Assembly: GCF_000024025.1 (NCBI RefSeq)
Contig: NC_013131.1
Coordinates: 1,116,001 to 1,180,000 of the forward strand
DNA: 64,000 bases
Direction of reading: 5' to 3'
DNA from: Catenulispora acidiphila DSM 44928
Lineage (GTDB): Bacteria > Actinomycetota > Actinomycetes > Streptomycetales > Catenulisporaceae
Position 1 is the stretch's first letter; the number at the start of each line of letters is the position of its first letter. The position numbers were made by a program, and so were the translations under genes. The notes below the pieces were generated by a model that had not been told where the DNA came from, ran no database searches, and worked only from the letters and a program-made list of their open reading frames with translations. This document shows positions 29,467 to 41,056 of this stretch, in pieces.

Positions 29467-30219
29467 TCAGTGGCAGGAAACCGTCGCACTGACCGGAAAC
29501 GAGACCTGCCCGCCGTTCGGCCCGACGAACCCCAGCGTCCCGGACATGGTCTCCGACGCCGGCGCGCTCGGCACCGACCCGCCGGTGCTCACCAACGGAT
29601 CCACCTCGACCAGCACGACAGTGTTCCCGCTCTGCGTCGCGCTGCCCCCGGTGTAGTGCGCGACCCAGTCGCCGAGCCCGCTGCTGAACACCGCCGTGGC
29701 GCGCAGCGTCACCTTCGTCGGTCCCCAGGTGCAGCTGTCACCCGTCAGGCTGACCAGCGTCGGCCGGGCGTCGGTCGTCGTCGGATGCGGAGCCGGGCAG
29801 CGCGCCGCCTGCGCGGGCGTCGTCGGGTGTTGGCAGGGGTTGGAAGAGGTCGGCTTGGCGGCCGGCGCCGACGAGTGAGGCGCTGCGCCGGGTGAGCGCG
29901 ACGCCGTGCCCGTCGCCGCGGTCGTGGGCGCATGCGTCGCGGTCGGTGCGCTCGGAGCGGTCGGTGTGGCGGCTGTGCTCCTGCTCGCGCTCGCGGCAGC
30001 GCTCGTCGGCACGGAGGTTGAGGTGGCTGTCGGCACGCTCGTCGGAGCGGTGCCACCGGTCGTCTCCGTGGCCGCCGTCTGGCTCGTGACCGAGGCTGCG
30101 ACAGGACCCTGGTTCTTCGCGGTTGCCGTAGTCCCGCCCCCGCACCCGGCGGCCACCAGCGCTCCGGCGGCCGCCATCGCCGCTACCGAGAGCGCCCGAG
30201 CACGCTTCGACGTCGTCAT
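29467..30219 (-). CDS. Secreted lipoprotein with Thr/Ala/Pro-rich linker
   Basis: The protein has 250 residues. It begins with a signal peptide with lipobox (ALSVAAMAAAGALVAAGC). A long low-complexity Ser/Thr/Ala/Pro segment (about residues 45-150) follows, then a compact C-terminal domain of about 90 residues containing two Cys (SLTGDSCTWGPTKVTLRATA and terminal VSATVSCH) that may form a disulphide. I do not recognise the family. I chose ATG 30219 because it has GGGAG upstream and gives a clean signal peptide. It is divergent from groES. Confidence 0.75.
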   Translation of the reverse strand: MTTSKRARALSVAAMAAAGALVAAGCGGGTTATAKNQGPVAASVTSQTAATETTGGTAPTSVPTATSTSVPTSAAASASRSTAATPTAPSAPTATHAPTTAATGTASRSPGAAPHSSAPAAKPTSSNPCQHPTTPAQAARCPAPHPTTTDARPTLVSLTGDSCTWGPTKVTLRATAVFSSGLGDWVAHYTGGSATQSGNTVVLVEVDPLVSTGGSVPSAPASETMSGTLGFVGPNGGQVSFPVSATVSCH

Positions 30220-30311
30220 TCCCGCTCCCCACGGATCTTGATCCCCGTTCTGGGGCCGCGCGAGCGTATCACCGTGATCATCCCCGCGATCACCGAGGCC
30301 GACGCGCCCCT

Positions 30312-30338
30312 TTGGCACTCCACTTGACCGAGTGCTAA
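30312..30338. promoter_or_regulatory. CIRCE operator (HrcA binding site) upstream of groES
   Basis: TTGGCACTC-N9-GAGTGCTAA, one mismatch from the consensus inverted repeat TTAGCACTC-N9-GAGTGCTAA. It is 139 bases before the groES start. HrcA repressor binding here is expected to keep groESL low without heat stress. Confidence 0.93.
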
Positions 30339-30357
30339 ACGCCCGCCTAGTCTCGCT

Positions 30358-30384
30358 TTGGCACCCTCGCACCGAGAGTGCCAG
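30358..30384. promoter_or_regulatory. Second, degenerate CIRCE operator
   Basis: TTGGCACCC-N9-GAGTGCCAG has the same spacing as CIRCE and matches most positions of both arms. It lies 19 bases downstream of the first operator. Two sites would allow tighter HrcA repression. Confidence 0.75.
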
Positions 30385-30476
30385 CGCGATACGGCCGGAC
30401 CCTGGCACCCGCGACGACAGGTTCCGCAACCAGTTCACCATCGCCGATCCGTCACGCGAACGAAAGGTCACACATC

Positions 30477-30773
30477 GTGGCTACCGTTGCCATCAAGCCG
30501 CTCGAGGACCGCGTCGTCGTCAAGCCGCTCGACGCCGAGCAGACCACCGCTTCCGGCCTCGTCATCCCGGACACCGCCAAGGAGAAGCCGCAGGAGGGCG
30601 TCGTCCTGGCCGTGGGCCCCGGCCGCTGGGAAGACGGCAAGCGCGTCGAGCTCGACGTCAAGGAGGGCGACATCGTCCTCTACAGCAAGTACGGCGGCAC
30701 CGAGGTCAAGTACAACAACGAGGAGTACCTCGTCCTGTCGGCGCGCGACCTGCTCGCGATCGTCAACAAGTAG
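30477..30773 (+). CDS. groES: Co-chaperonin GroES
   Basis: This 98-residue lid of the GroEL chaperonin contains [20 protein letters not shown], the mobile-loop residues ASGLVIPD and the C-terminal [14 protein letters not shown]. The GTG start at 30477 gives the standard length and has GAAAGG upstream. It is transcribed behind two CIRCE operators and is followed by groEL after 103 bases. Confidence 0.97.
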   Translation: MATVAIKPLEDRVVVKPLDAEQTTASGLVIPDTAKEKPQEGVVLAVGPGRWEDGKRVELDVKEGDIVLYSKYGGTEVKYNNEEYLVLSARDLLAIVNK

Positions 30774-30855
30774 ACGTTCAAGGCTCTCGGAGCCGCGTTT
30801 CCGCCCCGGGCGGCCGGGGACCCGGTCGGCATGCCGGGGCGGATTTTTCTCTTAA

Positions 30856-32499
<1,644 letters not shown>

Positions 32500-32539
32500 G
32501 GGATCGCCTAAGGATCGCCCGCGCTATAGCGCGCGCTGA

Positions 32540-32579
32540 GGGCGGCTCTCTACGGAACTCCGTAGAGAGCCGCCCTTTT
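32540..32579 (+). terminator. Rho-independent terminator after groEL
   Basis: GGGCGGCTCTCTACGGA (32540-32556) is perfectly complementary to 32559-32575 and is followed by TTTT. It ends the groES-groEL operon. Confidence 0.93.
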
Positions 32580-32601
32580 GCGTACGCCGCATGAACTCCG
32601 T

Positions 32602-32711
32602 ACGCGCGCTCGCCATGTAGAAGCCGCGGCTTGCTCAACCGCCTGATCTGCCTCTTGGCCTGCCGCATGATCTGCGGCCTGGACAGCGGCTTGATCTACG
32701 GCTCGATCTAC
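32602..32711 (-). repeat. Degenerate 12-nt repeats after the whiD stop
   Basis: On the minus strand the sequence just after the whiD stop is built of 12-nt units of the type GCCGYAGATCAR, about seven or eight diverged copies. The first two units each contain a TAG in the whiD frame (at 32708-32710 and 32696-32698). Beyond them the frame stays open and basic. Confidence 0.6.
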
Positions 32712-33190
32712 GGCTTGCTCTTCGCCTTGGCCCGCACCCCGGCCGACACCGCGTTCGCCGGCCGCGTCATGGTCATCCCGTTGCTGGGCGCCGTCGCCGG
32801 CGCGCCGTTGGGCTTCGCCTGCAGCTTCACCGGCACCTTCGTCGACGGCTTGCGCGCCGGCTTGGTGTTCTTCGCCGCCGCCAGCGCCGCCAGCTTGGCC
32901 GCGCGCGCCGCGGACTTCTCCCGCGCGTAGGACTCGTCGCGTTCTTCCTCGGTCATGCCGCCCCACACCCCGTAGGGCTCGTGGACCCGCAGGGCGTGCT
33001 CACGGCACGGTTTGCATACCGGGCAGTGCAGACACACCTCCTTGGCGGCCTCCTCTCGGGAGGTCCGCGCCTGGCCCCGTTCGCCTTCCGGGTGGAAGAA
33101 CAGGTCGCTGTCGGTGCCGCGGCAGGAGCCGCGCAACTGCCAGTCCCAGAAGTCCGCGTTCGGGCCCGGGAGACGGGACACGTCGGCCAT
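32708..33190 (-). CDS. whiD: WhiB-family iron-sulfur regulator, WhiD orthologue, with extended basic tail
   Basis: The protein has 160 residues. The N-terminal about 90 match WhiD closely (SRLPGPNADFWDWQL, DLFFHPEGERGQAR, AAKEVCLHCPV). The 4Fe-4S ligands are Cys23, Cys53, Cys56 and Cys62, with an extra Cys59, followed by the GVWGGMTEEER turn. WhiD partners the principal sigma factor and is needed for late sporulation in Streptomyces. The last about 65 residues are a Lys/Ala/Pro tail (AKNTKPARKPSTKVPVKLQ) that the Streptomyces protein, as I recall it, lacks. The neighbouring bldM supports the assignment. Confidence 0.9.
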   Translation of the reverse strand: MADVSRLPGPNADFWDWQLRGSCRGTDSDLFFHPEGERGQARTSREEAAKEVCLHCPVCKPCREHALRVHEPYGVWGGMTEEERDESYAREKSAARAAKLAALAAAKNTKPARKPSTKVPVKLQAKPNGAPATAPSNGMTMTRPANAVSAGVRAKAKSKP

Positions 33191-33550
33191 GGCAAACCCT
33201 TCCTTCCGCTGACCGCCCCCAGCCAAGAACCCGCAGGTCAGTCGTCCTGTTGTCGGACGACCGACGGCGAGTCGCTGGATGGAGTGGTCTTCGGCTGCAT
33301 CGTGTTGGCCGCAGCCGCGGCGGGTGCATGATCCCGGTGAGAGTGAGTCCGGGACATGCATCGGCGCCGCGGCGGCGGCCCTACCTCGTGGTGAACCAGG
33401 TGTCAGTTGTCCAATACCTGATCCGGCGAGCGGTCATACCGATCATGCCCCGAACCGTGCTCGATTGTCACTGAGTTGTCGCAATCGACTACGGACTGTG
33501 AGCAACGGCCGGGCGGTCGGACCGCCCGCCGGAACGAGAGGCGCGGCGAA

Positions 33551-33850
33551 GTGAGCGGGCTCCCCGAGGGTGACGGCTGGGTGGAAGAAGGGGACGGGAA
33601 CGACAGGTGGGACGGGTGGGTGCGGGCCTTGGACGCCGGCCGGCCGCCCGAGAGCGGCGGCGGAGGCGGCCGGGGACGCGGCGCCAGGGGCGGCAAGGGC
33701 GACGGCGAGCGTCGTGAAGAGGCCGACGAGCAGGCCGCCGGGAGCCCGGAGGACCGGCCCTGGACCCCGATCCCGCGTCAGGCGAAGTCGGTCGAGCGGG
33801 GTCTGATCCCGCCGCAGCGCCGTCTGAAAAAAACATCGCGGAGCGCGTAA
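33551..33850 (+). CDS. Small acidic Gly/Arg-rich hypothetical protein
   Basis: This is a possible 99-residue gene between whiD and bldM. From GTG 33551 it reads LPEGDGWVEEGDGNDRWDGW, a Gly/Arg linker, then PWTPIPRQAKSVERGLIPPQ. Third positions are strongly GC-rich and two tryptophan clusters argue against pure noise. I recognise no family. A longer start in the same frame at 33476 exists, and a Pro/Ala-rich open frame on the other strand competes. Confidence 0.4.
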   Translation: MSGLPEGDGWVEEGDGNDRWDGWVRALDAGRPPESGGGGGRGRGARGGKGDGERREEADEQAAGSPEDRPWTPIPRQAKSVERGLIPPQRRLKKTSRSA

Positions 33851-34053
33851 CGCTTTCGGGTGAAGCTCGTTTTCCATCTCGGAGTGACGATGGCCCGCGC
33901 CCCCGCCTGCCGCCCGGCCGCCTTGGTAAAGGCGCTTCGCGCAGCGGTCCGCACTTGGGTGGGTGGCGAAGCGGCGCGAACCATCGACTACGGGGACCTG
34001 TCCGCCATAAGCTCAATAGGTGTCACAACCTCACGAATGTGGAGGCTTGACCG

Positions 34054-34665
34054 ATGACGTCCATCCTAGTCTGCGACGACTCCCCGCTGGCCCGGGAGAC
34101 GCTGCGACGCGCCGTGGCGACCGTGCCCGGCGTCGACAAGGTCACCACCGCCAACAGCGGCGAGGAAGTGCTGCGCCGGTGGACCGCCGACCGCTCCGAC
34201 CTGGTCCTGATGGACGTGCGGATGCCCGGCCTGGGGGGCGTGGAGACCGTCCGCCGCCTGCTGTCCAACGACCCGAACGCCCGGGTGATCATGCTCACCA
34301 TGGCCGAGGACCTGGACGGCGTGGCGCTCGCGGTGGCCACCGGCGCCCGCGGCTACCTGCACAAGGACGCCTCACGCGCCGAGCTGCGCGCCACCGTCAG
34401 CCAGGCCCTGGCCGACCCGACCTGGCGCCTGGCGCCGCGCCGGCTGCGCCCGGCGGAGATCGGCGCCGTCCCGACCCTGACCGCCCGCGAGATCCAGGTG
34501 CTGGAGGGCATGAGCCACGGCCGCTCCAACGCCGAGATCGGCCGGGACCTGTTCCTCTCGGAAGACACGGTGAAGACCCATGCGCGCAGGCTGTTCAAGA
34601 AGCTCGGCGCCTCCGACCGCGCGCACGCCGTCGCGCTCGGGTTCCGCTGGGGCCTGGTCCGCTGA
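34054..34665 (+). CDS. bldM: Response regulator BldM orthologue (NarL/LuxR type)
   Basis: The protein has 203 residues. The receiver domain (1-120) carries Asp8, Asp9, phospho-acceptor-position Asp54, Thr82 and Lys104. The C-terminal LuxR-type HTH reads TLTAREIQVLEGMSHGRSNA then DLFLSEDTVKTHARRLFKKL. The sequence is close to Streptomyces BldM along its length, and the place beside whiD and guaB is the same. BldM acts as a homodimer on early aerial-growth genes and with WhiI on late sporulation genes. No partner kinase is adjacent, as expected for this orphan regulator. Confidence 0.94.
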   Translation: MTSILVCDDSPLARETLRRAVATVPGVDKVTTANSGEEVLRRWTADRSDLVLMDVRMPGLGGVETVRRLLSNDPNARVIMLTMAEDLDGVALAVATGARGYLHKDASRAELRATVSQALADPTWRLAPRRLRPAEIGAVPTLTAREIQVLEGMSHGRSNAEIGRDLFLSEDTVKTHARRLFKKLGASDRAHAVALGFRWGLVR

Positions 34666-34814
34666 GAGCGGGCCGGGCGCTGCCGCGGCCGTCCCCGGCG
34701 GGGGGTACGGCGCGCTGTGCCGGTGTGATTCCGAGCACGCCGGCGGTGATCATCCGTTGATCGGTTTGGTCGGGCCGGATTCCTGGGGGAAGATTGCATA
34801 TCGGTCCCCCTTGA

Positions 34815-36326
<1,512 letters not shown>

Positions 36327-36342
36327 CCAGATAAAGCACCCG

Positions 36343-36370
36343 ACGGCCCGACGCGATAGCGTCGGGCCGT
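36343..36370 (+). terminator. Hairpin between guaB and guaB3
   Basis: ACGGCCCGACGC (36343-36354) pairs perfectly with GCGTCGGGCCGT (36359-36370) around a GATA loop. No T-run follows, as is common in actinomycetes. It would end or reduce guaB read-through. Confidence 0.8.
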
Positions 36371-36406
36371 AAGCACGCTCAGAGAAAAGAAGTCGAGGTA
36401 TTCCAG

Positions 36407-37516
36407 GTGACCGAGGTCGAGATCGGCCGGGCCAAGCGTGGCCGCCGCGCCTACGGGTTCGACGATGTGGCGGTCGTGCCGTCGCGCCGCACCCGGGACC
36501 CCGAAGAGGTCTCCATCGCCTGGCAGATCGACGCCTACCGGTTCGACACGCCGTTCATGGCCGCCCCGATGGACAGCGTGGTGTCCCCGGCGACCGCGAT
36601 CCAGATCGGCAAGCTCGGCGGTGTGGGCGTCCTGAACCTCGAGGGTCTGTGGACCCGCTACGAGAACCCTGAGCCGCTGCTGCAGGAGATCGCGGACCTG
36701 CCGGCCGGCGCCTCCACCAAGCGTCTGCAGGAGATCTACAGCGCACCGGTGCAGCCGGAGCTGATCTTCGCGCGAATCAAGGAGATCCGCGCCGCCGGGG
36801 TCACTGTGGCCGGCGCGCTGTCGCCGCAACTCACTGCGGAGTTCCACTCCGTCGCGGTCTCCGCGGGTCTGGACATGTTGGTTATCCGCGGGACCACAGT
36901 GTCCGCCGAGCACGTGTCGGCCAACGCCGAGCCGCTGAATCTCAAGCAGTTCATCTACGAGCTCGACATTCCCGTCGTGGTCGGCGGCTGCGCGACCTAC
37001 CAGGCGGCGCTGCACCTGATGCGCGCCGGCGCTGCGGGCATCCTCGTGGGCTTCGGCGGCGGCTCGACCCAGACCACCCGCGACGTCCTGGGCATCGAGG
37101 TGCCGATGGCCTCCGCGGTCTCCGACGTCGCCGCCGCGCGCCGCGACTACCTGGACGAGTCCGGCGGCCGCTATGTGCACGTCGTCGCCGACGGCGCCAT
37201 GGGCATCTCCGGCGACATCACCAAGGCGATCGCCTGCGGCGCGGACGCGGTGATGATCGGCTCGCCGCTGGCCCGGGCCGCCGAGGCGCCGGGGCGCGGC
37301 TTCCACTGGGGCGCCGAGGCGTACCACGCGTCCGTTCCGCGCGGGCACCGCACCGCGGTCGGCACTGTGGGGACGCTGGAGGAGATCCTGGTCGGTCCGT
37401 CCTCCTCTCCGGACGGCACCATGAACCTCGCCGGTGCGCTGCGCCGCGCGATGGGCACCTGCGGCTACACCGAGCTCAAGGGGTTCCAGCGGGTCGAGGT
37501 CACCATCGCGACCTGA
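36407..37516 (+). CDS. guaB3: GuaB3-family IMP dehydrogenase-related protein
   Basis: This 369-residue TIM-barrel protein is related to IMPDH but lacks CBS domains. Where IMPDH has GPGSICTTR it reads GGGSTQTTR, so the catalytic Cys is Gln and normal IMPDH activity is unlikely. Other barrel blocks are FMAAPMDSVVSPATAIQIGK and VADGAMGISGDITKAIACG. Actinobacteria usually carry this paralogue next to guaB, and its reaction is not established. GTG 36407 follows a TATTCCAG stretch with weak ribosome-site match. Confidence 0.93.
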   Translation: MTEVEIGRAKRGRRAYGFDDVAVVPSRRTRDPEEVSIAWQIDAYRFDTPFMAAPMDSVVSPATAIQIGKLGGVGVLNLEGLWTRYENPEPLLQEIADLPAGASTKRLQEIYSAPVQPELIFARIKEIRAAGVTVAGALSPQLTAEFHSVAVSAGLDMLVIRGTTVSAEHVSANAEPLNLKQFIYELDIPVVVGGCATYQAALHLMRAGAAGILVGFGGGSTQTTRDVLGIEVPMASAVSDVAAARRDYLDESGGRYVHVVADGAMGISGDITKAIACGADAVMIGSPLARAAEAPGRGFHWGAEAYHASVPRGHRTAVGTVGTLEEILVGPSSSPDGTMNLAGALRRAMGTCGYTELKGFQRVEVTIAT

Positions 37517-37603
37517 TCCGTCGGCGAACCCTGTGATCGGCTTCACGGGTGACGTACCGCATGTGATCGCGTGCGGCGTCCCTCATTAGGGCAGGCTTGT
37601 ACC

Positions 37604-39313
37604 GTGCGTAGTTTGCGGTTGGGTCCGGTAGAGCGTGAGGCGGCGCTGTCCGCCATGGCTGAGCGCGAGCTCGACGTCGTGGTCGTGGGCGGCGGGGTCG
37701 TGGGAACCGGGACGGCGTTGGACGCCGCGACCCGGGGTTTGAGCGTGGGTCTGCTGGAGGCGCGGGACTGGGCGTCGGGGACGTCCTCCCGCTCCTCCAA
37801 ACTCATCCACGGCGGTCTCCGCTATCTGGAGATGCTCGACTTCGGTTTGGTCCGCGAGGCGTTGAAGGAGCGCGGGCTGCTGTTGGAGCGGCTGGCTCCG
37901 CACCTGGTGCGTCCGGTGCCGTTCCTCTATCCCCTGACAGGTCGTGGCTGGGAACGCCTCTACGCGGGTTCCGGTGTGGCGCTGTACGACGGCATGGCCA
38001 CGTCGTCGAGCCACGGCAGAGGTCTGCCTCTGCACCGGCAGCTGACGCGCCGCGCTGCGTTGCGTATCGCGCCCGCGCTTAAGCGTTCCTCGCTTGTGGG
38101 GGCGATCCAGTACTACGACGCGCAGGTGGACGACGCGCGGTACGTCACCTTCCTGGCGCGCACCGCGGCGAGCTACGGCGCGCATGTGGCGTCTCGGGCC
38201 CGCGTCACCGGCTTCCTGCGCGAGGGGGAGCGCGTCACCGGCGTTATCGCCAAGGACTTGGAGACCGGTAAGTCGATCGAGATCCGCGCCAAGCAGGTCG
38301 TGAACGCGACTGGCGTGTGGACCGACGAGACGCAGGCGTTGGTGGGGGAGCGCGGACGCTTCCATGTGCGCTCCTCTAAGGGAATCCACTTGGTGGTTCC
38401 CAAGGACCGTATTCACTCCTCGAGCGGAATCATCCTGCGCACGGAGAAGTCCGTGCTGTTCGTCATCCCGTGGGACCGGCACTGGATCATCGGGACCACC
38501 GACACCGACTGGACGCTCGACAAGGCGCACCCGGCGGCGTCGCAGACCGACATCCAGTACCTGCTGGACCACGTGAACGCGGTGCTGAACGTGCCGCTGT
38601 CGCGCGCGGACGTCGAGGGCGTATACGCCGGACTCCGTCCGCTGCTGGCCGGCGAGTCGGACGAGACCTCGCAGCTGTCGCGGGAGCACATCGTCGCGCA
38701 CGTCGTCCCCGGCCTGGTCGTCGTCGCCGGCGGCAAGTACACGACCTACCGCGTGATGGCGCAGGACGCCGTGGACGCGGCCGTCCACGGTCTGGGAGGC
38801 GGAGTGCCCGCCTCGATCACCGAGAACGTGCCGCTGCTCGGCGCGGACGGTTTCCAGGCGGTGTGGAACAACCGCGGACGCATCGCCGCGCGCAGCGGAC
38901 TGCACGTCGCGCGCGTGGAGCACCTGCTGCACCGCTACGGCTCGCTGATCGACGAGGTCCTGGACCTGATGACCGAGCAGCCGGAACTGGCCGAGCCGCT
39001 GCCCGGCGCCGAGGACTATCTGAAGGCGGAGGTCGTCTACGCGGCAGCGGCCGAGGGCGCGCTGCACCTGGACGACGTCCTGGCGCGCCGCCTGCGGGTC
39101 TCCATCGAGACCTTCGACCGCGGCGTCGGCGCCGCCGAGCCCACCGCGCGCCTCATCGCCCCGGTCCTGGGCTGGACCGAGGAGCAGATCGCGCGCGAGG
39201 TGGAGCACTACGTGGCGCGGGTCGCCGCGGAGCGGGAGTCCCAGGAGCAGCCCGACGACGCCACCGCGGACGCCGCGCGGCTCGGCGCGCCGGACATCGT
39301 GCCGGTGAAGTAG
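37604..39313 (+). CDS. glpD: Glycerol-3-phosphate dehydrogenase (aerobic, FAD-linked)
   Basis: This 569-residue membrane-associated flavoprotein oxidises sn-glycerol-3-phosphate to dihydroxyacetone phosphate and passes electrons to quinone. The FAD motif is VVVGGGVVGTGTALDAATRG. Family blocks ARDWASGTSSRSSKLIHGGL, WDRHWIIGTTDTDW and VAGGKYTTYRVMAQDAVD follow. GTG 37604 gives the usual N-terminus (RSLRLGPVEREAAL); the open frame from 37571 is longer by chance. Confidence 0.96.
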   Translation: MRSLRLGPVEREAALSAMAERELDVVVVGGGVVGTGTALDAATRGLSVGLLEARDWASGTSSRSSKLIHGGLRYLEMLDFGLVREALKERGLLLERLAPHLVRPVPFLYPLTGRGWERLYAGSGVALYDGMATSSSHGRGLPLHRQLTRRAALRIAPALKRSSLVGAIQYYDAQVDDARYVTFLARTAASYGAHVASRARVTGFLREGERVTGVIAKDLETGKSIEIRAKQVVNATGVWTDETQALVGERGRFHVRSSKGIHLVVPKDRIHSSSGIILRTEKSVLFVIPWDRHWIIGTTDTDWTLDKAHPAASQTDIQYLLDHVNAVLNVPLSRADVEGVYAGLRPLLAGESDETSQLSREHIVAHVVPGLVVVAGGKYTTYRVMAQDAVDAAVHGLGGGVPASITENVPLLGADGFQAVWNNRGRIAARSGLHVARVEHLLHRYGSLIDEVLDLMTEQPELAEPLPGAEDYLKAEVVYAAAAEGALHLDDVLARRLRVSIETFDRGVGAAEPTARLIAPVLGWTEEQIAREVEHYVARVAAERESQEQPDDATADAARLGAPDIVPVK

Positions 39314-39401
39314 CCGCCTCACGCGGCCGCTCGCGCAGACCCGCGGCAGATCCGGGCGGCCGCGCGGGAATCCGTTCAAGCGCGCGTGCTTTGATACCGA
39401 C

Positions 39402-39890
39402 ATGAGCCTTTACGACATCCCGATCAACACCCTCGACGGCAAGCCGGCCTCGCTGAAGGACTACGAGGGCAAGACCGTCCTGCTCGTCAACGTCGCCTCG
39501 CGCTGCGGCCTCACGCCGCAGTACGAAGGTCTGGAGCGGCTGCACGAGCGGTTCGCGGACCGCGGCTTCACCGTCGTCGGCGTTCCGTGCAACCAGTTCG
39601 GCGGCCAGGAGCCGGGTACCTCCGAGGAGATCCAGGAGTTCTGCTCGGCGACCTACGGCGTGACCTTCCCGCTCACCGAGAAGATCGACGTCAACGGCGA
39701 CGAGCGCCACGCCCTTTACACCGAGCTCACCAAGGCGACCGACGCCGAGGGCGGCAACGGCGACATCCAGTGGAACTTTGAAAAGTTCTTGATCGGCTCC
39801 GACGGAACGGTGCTCAAGCGCTTCCGTCCGCGCACCGAGCCCGAGGCCGCCGAAGTGGTCGAGGCCATCGAGGCGGCGCTCCCGGCTTAG
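39402..39890 (+). CDS. Glutathione peroxidase-type thiol peroxidase
   Basis: This 162-residue thioredoxin-fold peroxidase reduces hydroperoxides. The peroxidatic Cys35 is in NVASRCGLTPQY. The Gln and Trp of the catalytic tetrad are in QFGGQEPGTS and IQWNFEKFL. It is a cysteine rather than selenocysteine form, and in actinomycetes such enzymes normally use thioredoxin or mycothiol-linked reductants. It stands alone between glpD and an SDR. Confidence 0.95.
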   Translation: MSLYDIPINTLDGKPASLKDYEGKTVLLVNVASRCGLTPQYEGLERLHERFADRGFTVVGVPCNQFGGQEPGTSEEIQEFCSATYGVTFPLTEKIDVNGDERHALYTELTKATDAEGGNGDIQWNFEKFLIGSDGTVLKRFRPRTEPEAAEVVEAIEAALPA

Positions 39891-39934
39891 TCACGGGTAG
39901 TGACACGCGCCGCTGATCACGCCAGGATGGCGCT

Positions 39935-40909
39935 ATGCCGCAGTGGAGTCCGGAGGAAATGCCGGATCTGACGGGGCGAGTCGCCATGGTCACGGGGGCC
40001 AGCAGCGGAATCGGGTTCCACACAGCGTTGGAACTCGCGCGTCACGGAGCCCGGACCCTGCTCGCCGTCCGTGATCCGAGCAGGGGAGAGTACGCGCGCG
40101 AGCGGATCACCGCGGTGGTCCCCTCCGCGCGCGGCCTCGTCGAGATCGTCGCGGTCGACCTGGCCAGCCTGGAATCGATCGAGGACGCCGCCGCCGACCT
40201 GGCCGACCGCACGGCGGCGGTGGACATCCTGGTGAACAACGCAGGGGTGATGGTGCCCGACGGCCACACCACCTCCGACGGCTTCGAGCTCCAGTTCGGG
40301 ACCAACCACCTGGGGCACTTCGCCCTCACCGGCCGGGTGCTCCCGCTGCTGCTGGCCGCGGAGTCCGCGCGGGTCGTCACGATTTCCAGCCTCACGCACC
40401 GCCGCGCCCGGCCGTTCTGGGACTTCGAACCGGCGACGGCGAACTCCAAGGAGTCCTATACCGAAGCCGAGTGGCACCGGCACCGGGTCTCCGCTTATGG
40501 CCGCTCCAAGCTCGCCAACCTGCTCTTCGCCAAGGAGTTGGACCGCAAAGCGAAGCAGGCGCGGTTCCCCCTTGCGAGCATCGCCGCGCACCCCGGCTAT
40601 ACGGCTACCGGGCTGTTCGCCAAGACCTCCTTCAGCCGGCGCAACCGTGTCGTGTCCGGACTGTCCCACATGGTTACTTGGGCTACCGGTCAGAGTGCGG
40701 CCACAGGTGCGTGGCCCTCCTTATACGCGGCTACTCATGTAGACCTCTTCGGCGGCGAGTACATCGGTCCGCGCGGACCCGGGGAGATGCGTGGCGCACC
40801 TACGCGGGCCGTCATGAGTGCGATCGCGCAGGACGAGACCGTGGCCGCCATCTTGTGGGATCAGTCCGTCGCCGCCACCGGAGTGGGGTACGAGGAGCTG
40901 TCCCGCTAA
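39935..40909 (+). CDS. Short-chain dehydrogenase/reductase (retinol dehydrogenase-like)
   Basis: This 324-residue NAD(P)-dependent oxidoreductase has the cofactor motif VTGASSGIG at residues 19-27 and NNAGVM in the middle. The catalytic Tyr188 and Lys192 are in AYGRSK. The conserved TNHLGHFALTG block and long C-terminal part resemble the retinol/WW-domain oxidoreductase-like SDRs common in actinomycetes. The substrate cannot be predicted. It starts 45 bases after the peroxidase gene. Confidence 0.92.
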   Translation: MPQWSPEEMPDLTGRVAMVTGASSGIGFHTALELARHGARTLLAVRDPSRGEYARERITAVVPSARGLVEIVAVDLASLESIEDAAADLADRTAAVDILVNNAGVMVPDGHTTSDGFELQFGTNHLGHFALTGRVLPLLLAAESARVVTISSLTHRRARPFWDFEPATANSKESYTEAEWHRHRVSAYGRSKLANLLFAKELDRKAKQARFPLASIAAHPGYTATGLFAKTSFSRRNRVVSGLSHMVTWATGQSAATGAWPSLYAATHVDLFGGEYIGPRGPGEMRGAPTRAVMSAIAQDETVAAILWDQSVAATGVGYEELSR

Positions 40910-41056
40910 GCGTTCGGCTATGCGTTCCCGCTAGGGAGTCTCTAGCTGCGTCGCCGAACGTCCGCGAAGATCCGTGAAAAAGCGGGGAACCGGCGCGGGA
41001 GTCGCTGCGTCCAAATGCCAGTGACCCAGACAGTGTCGGCTAGGAGATGGAGCGAA

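Noticed and set aside
33443-33877. Pro/Ala-rich open frame on the minus strand between whiD and bldM
   Set aside because: No start context or recognisable motif; the plus-strand candidate at 33551 has better codon bias, and even that is doubtful.
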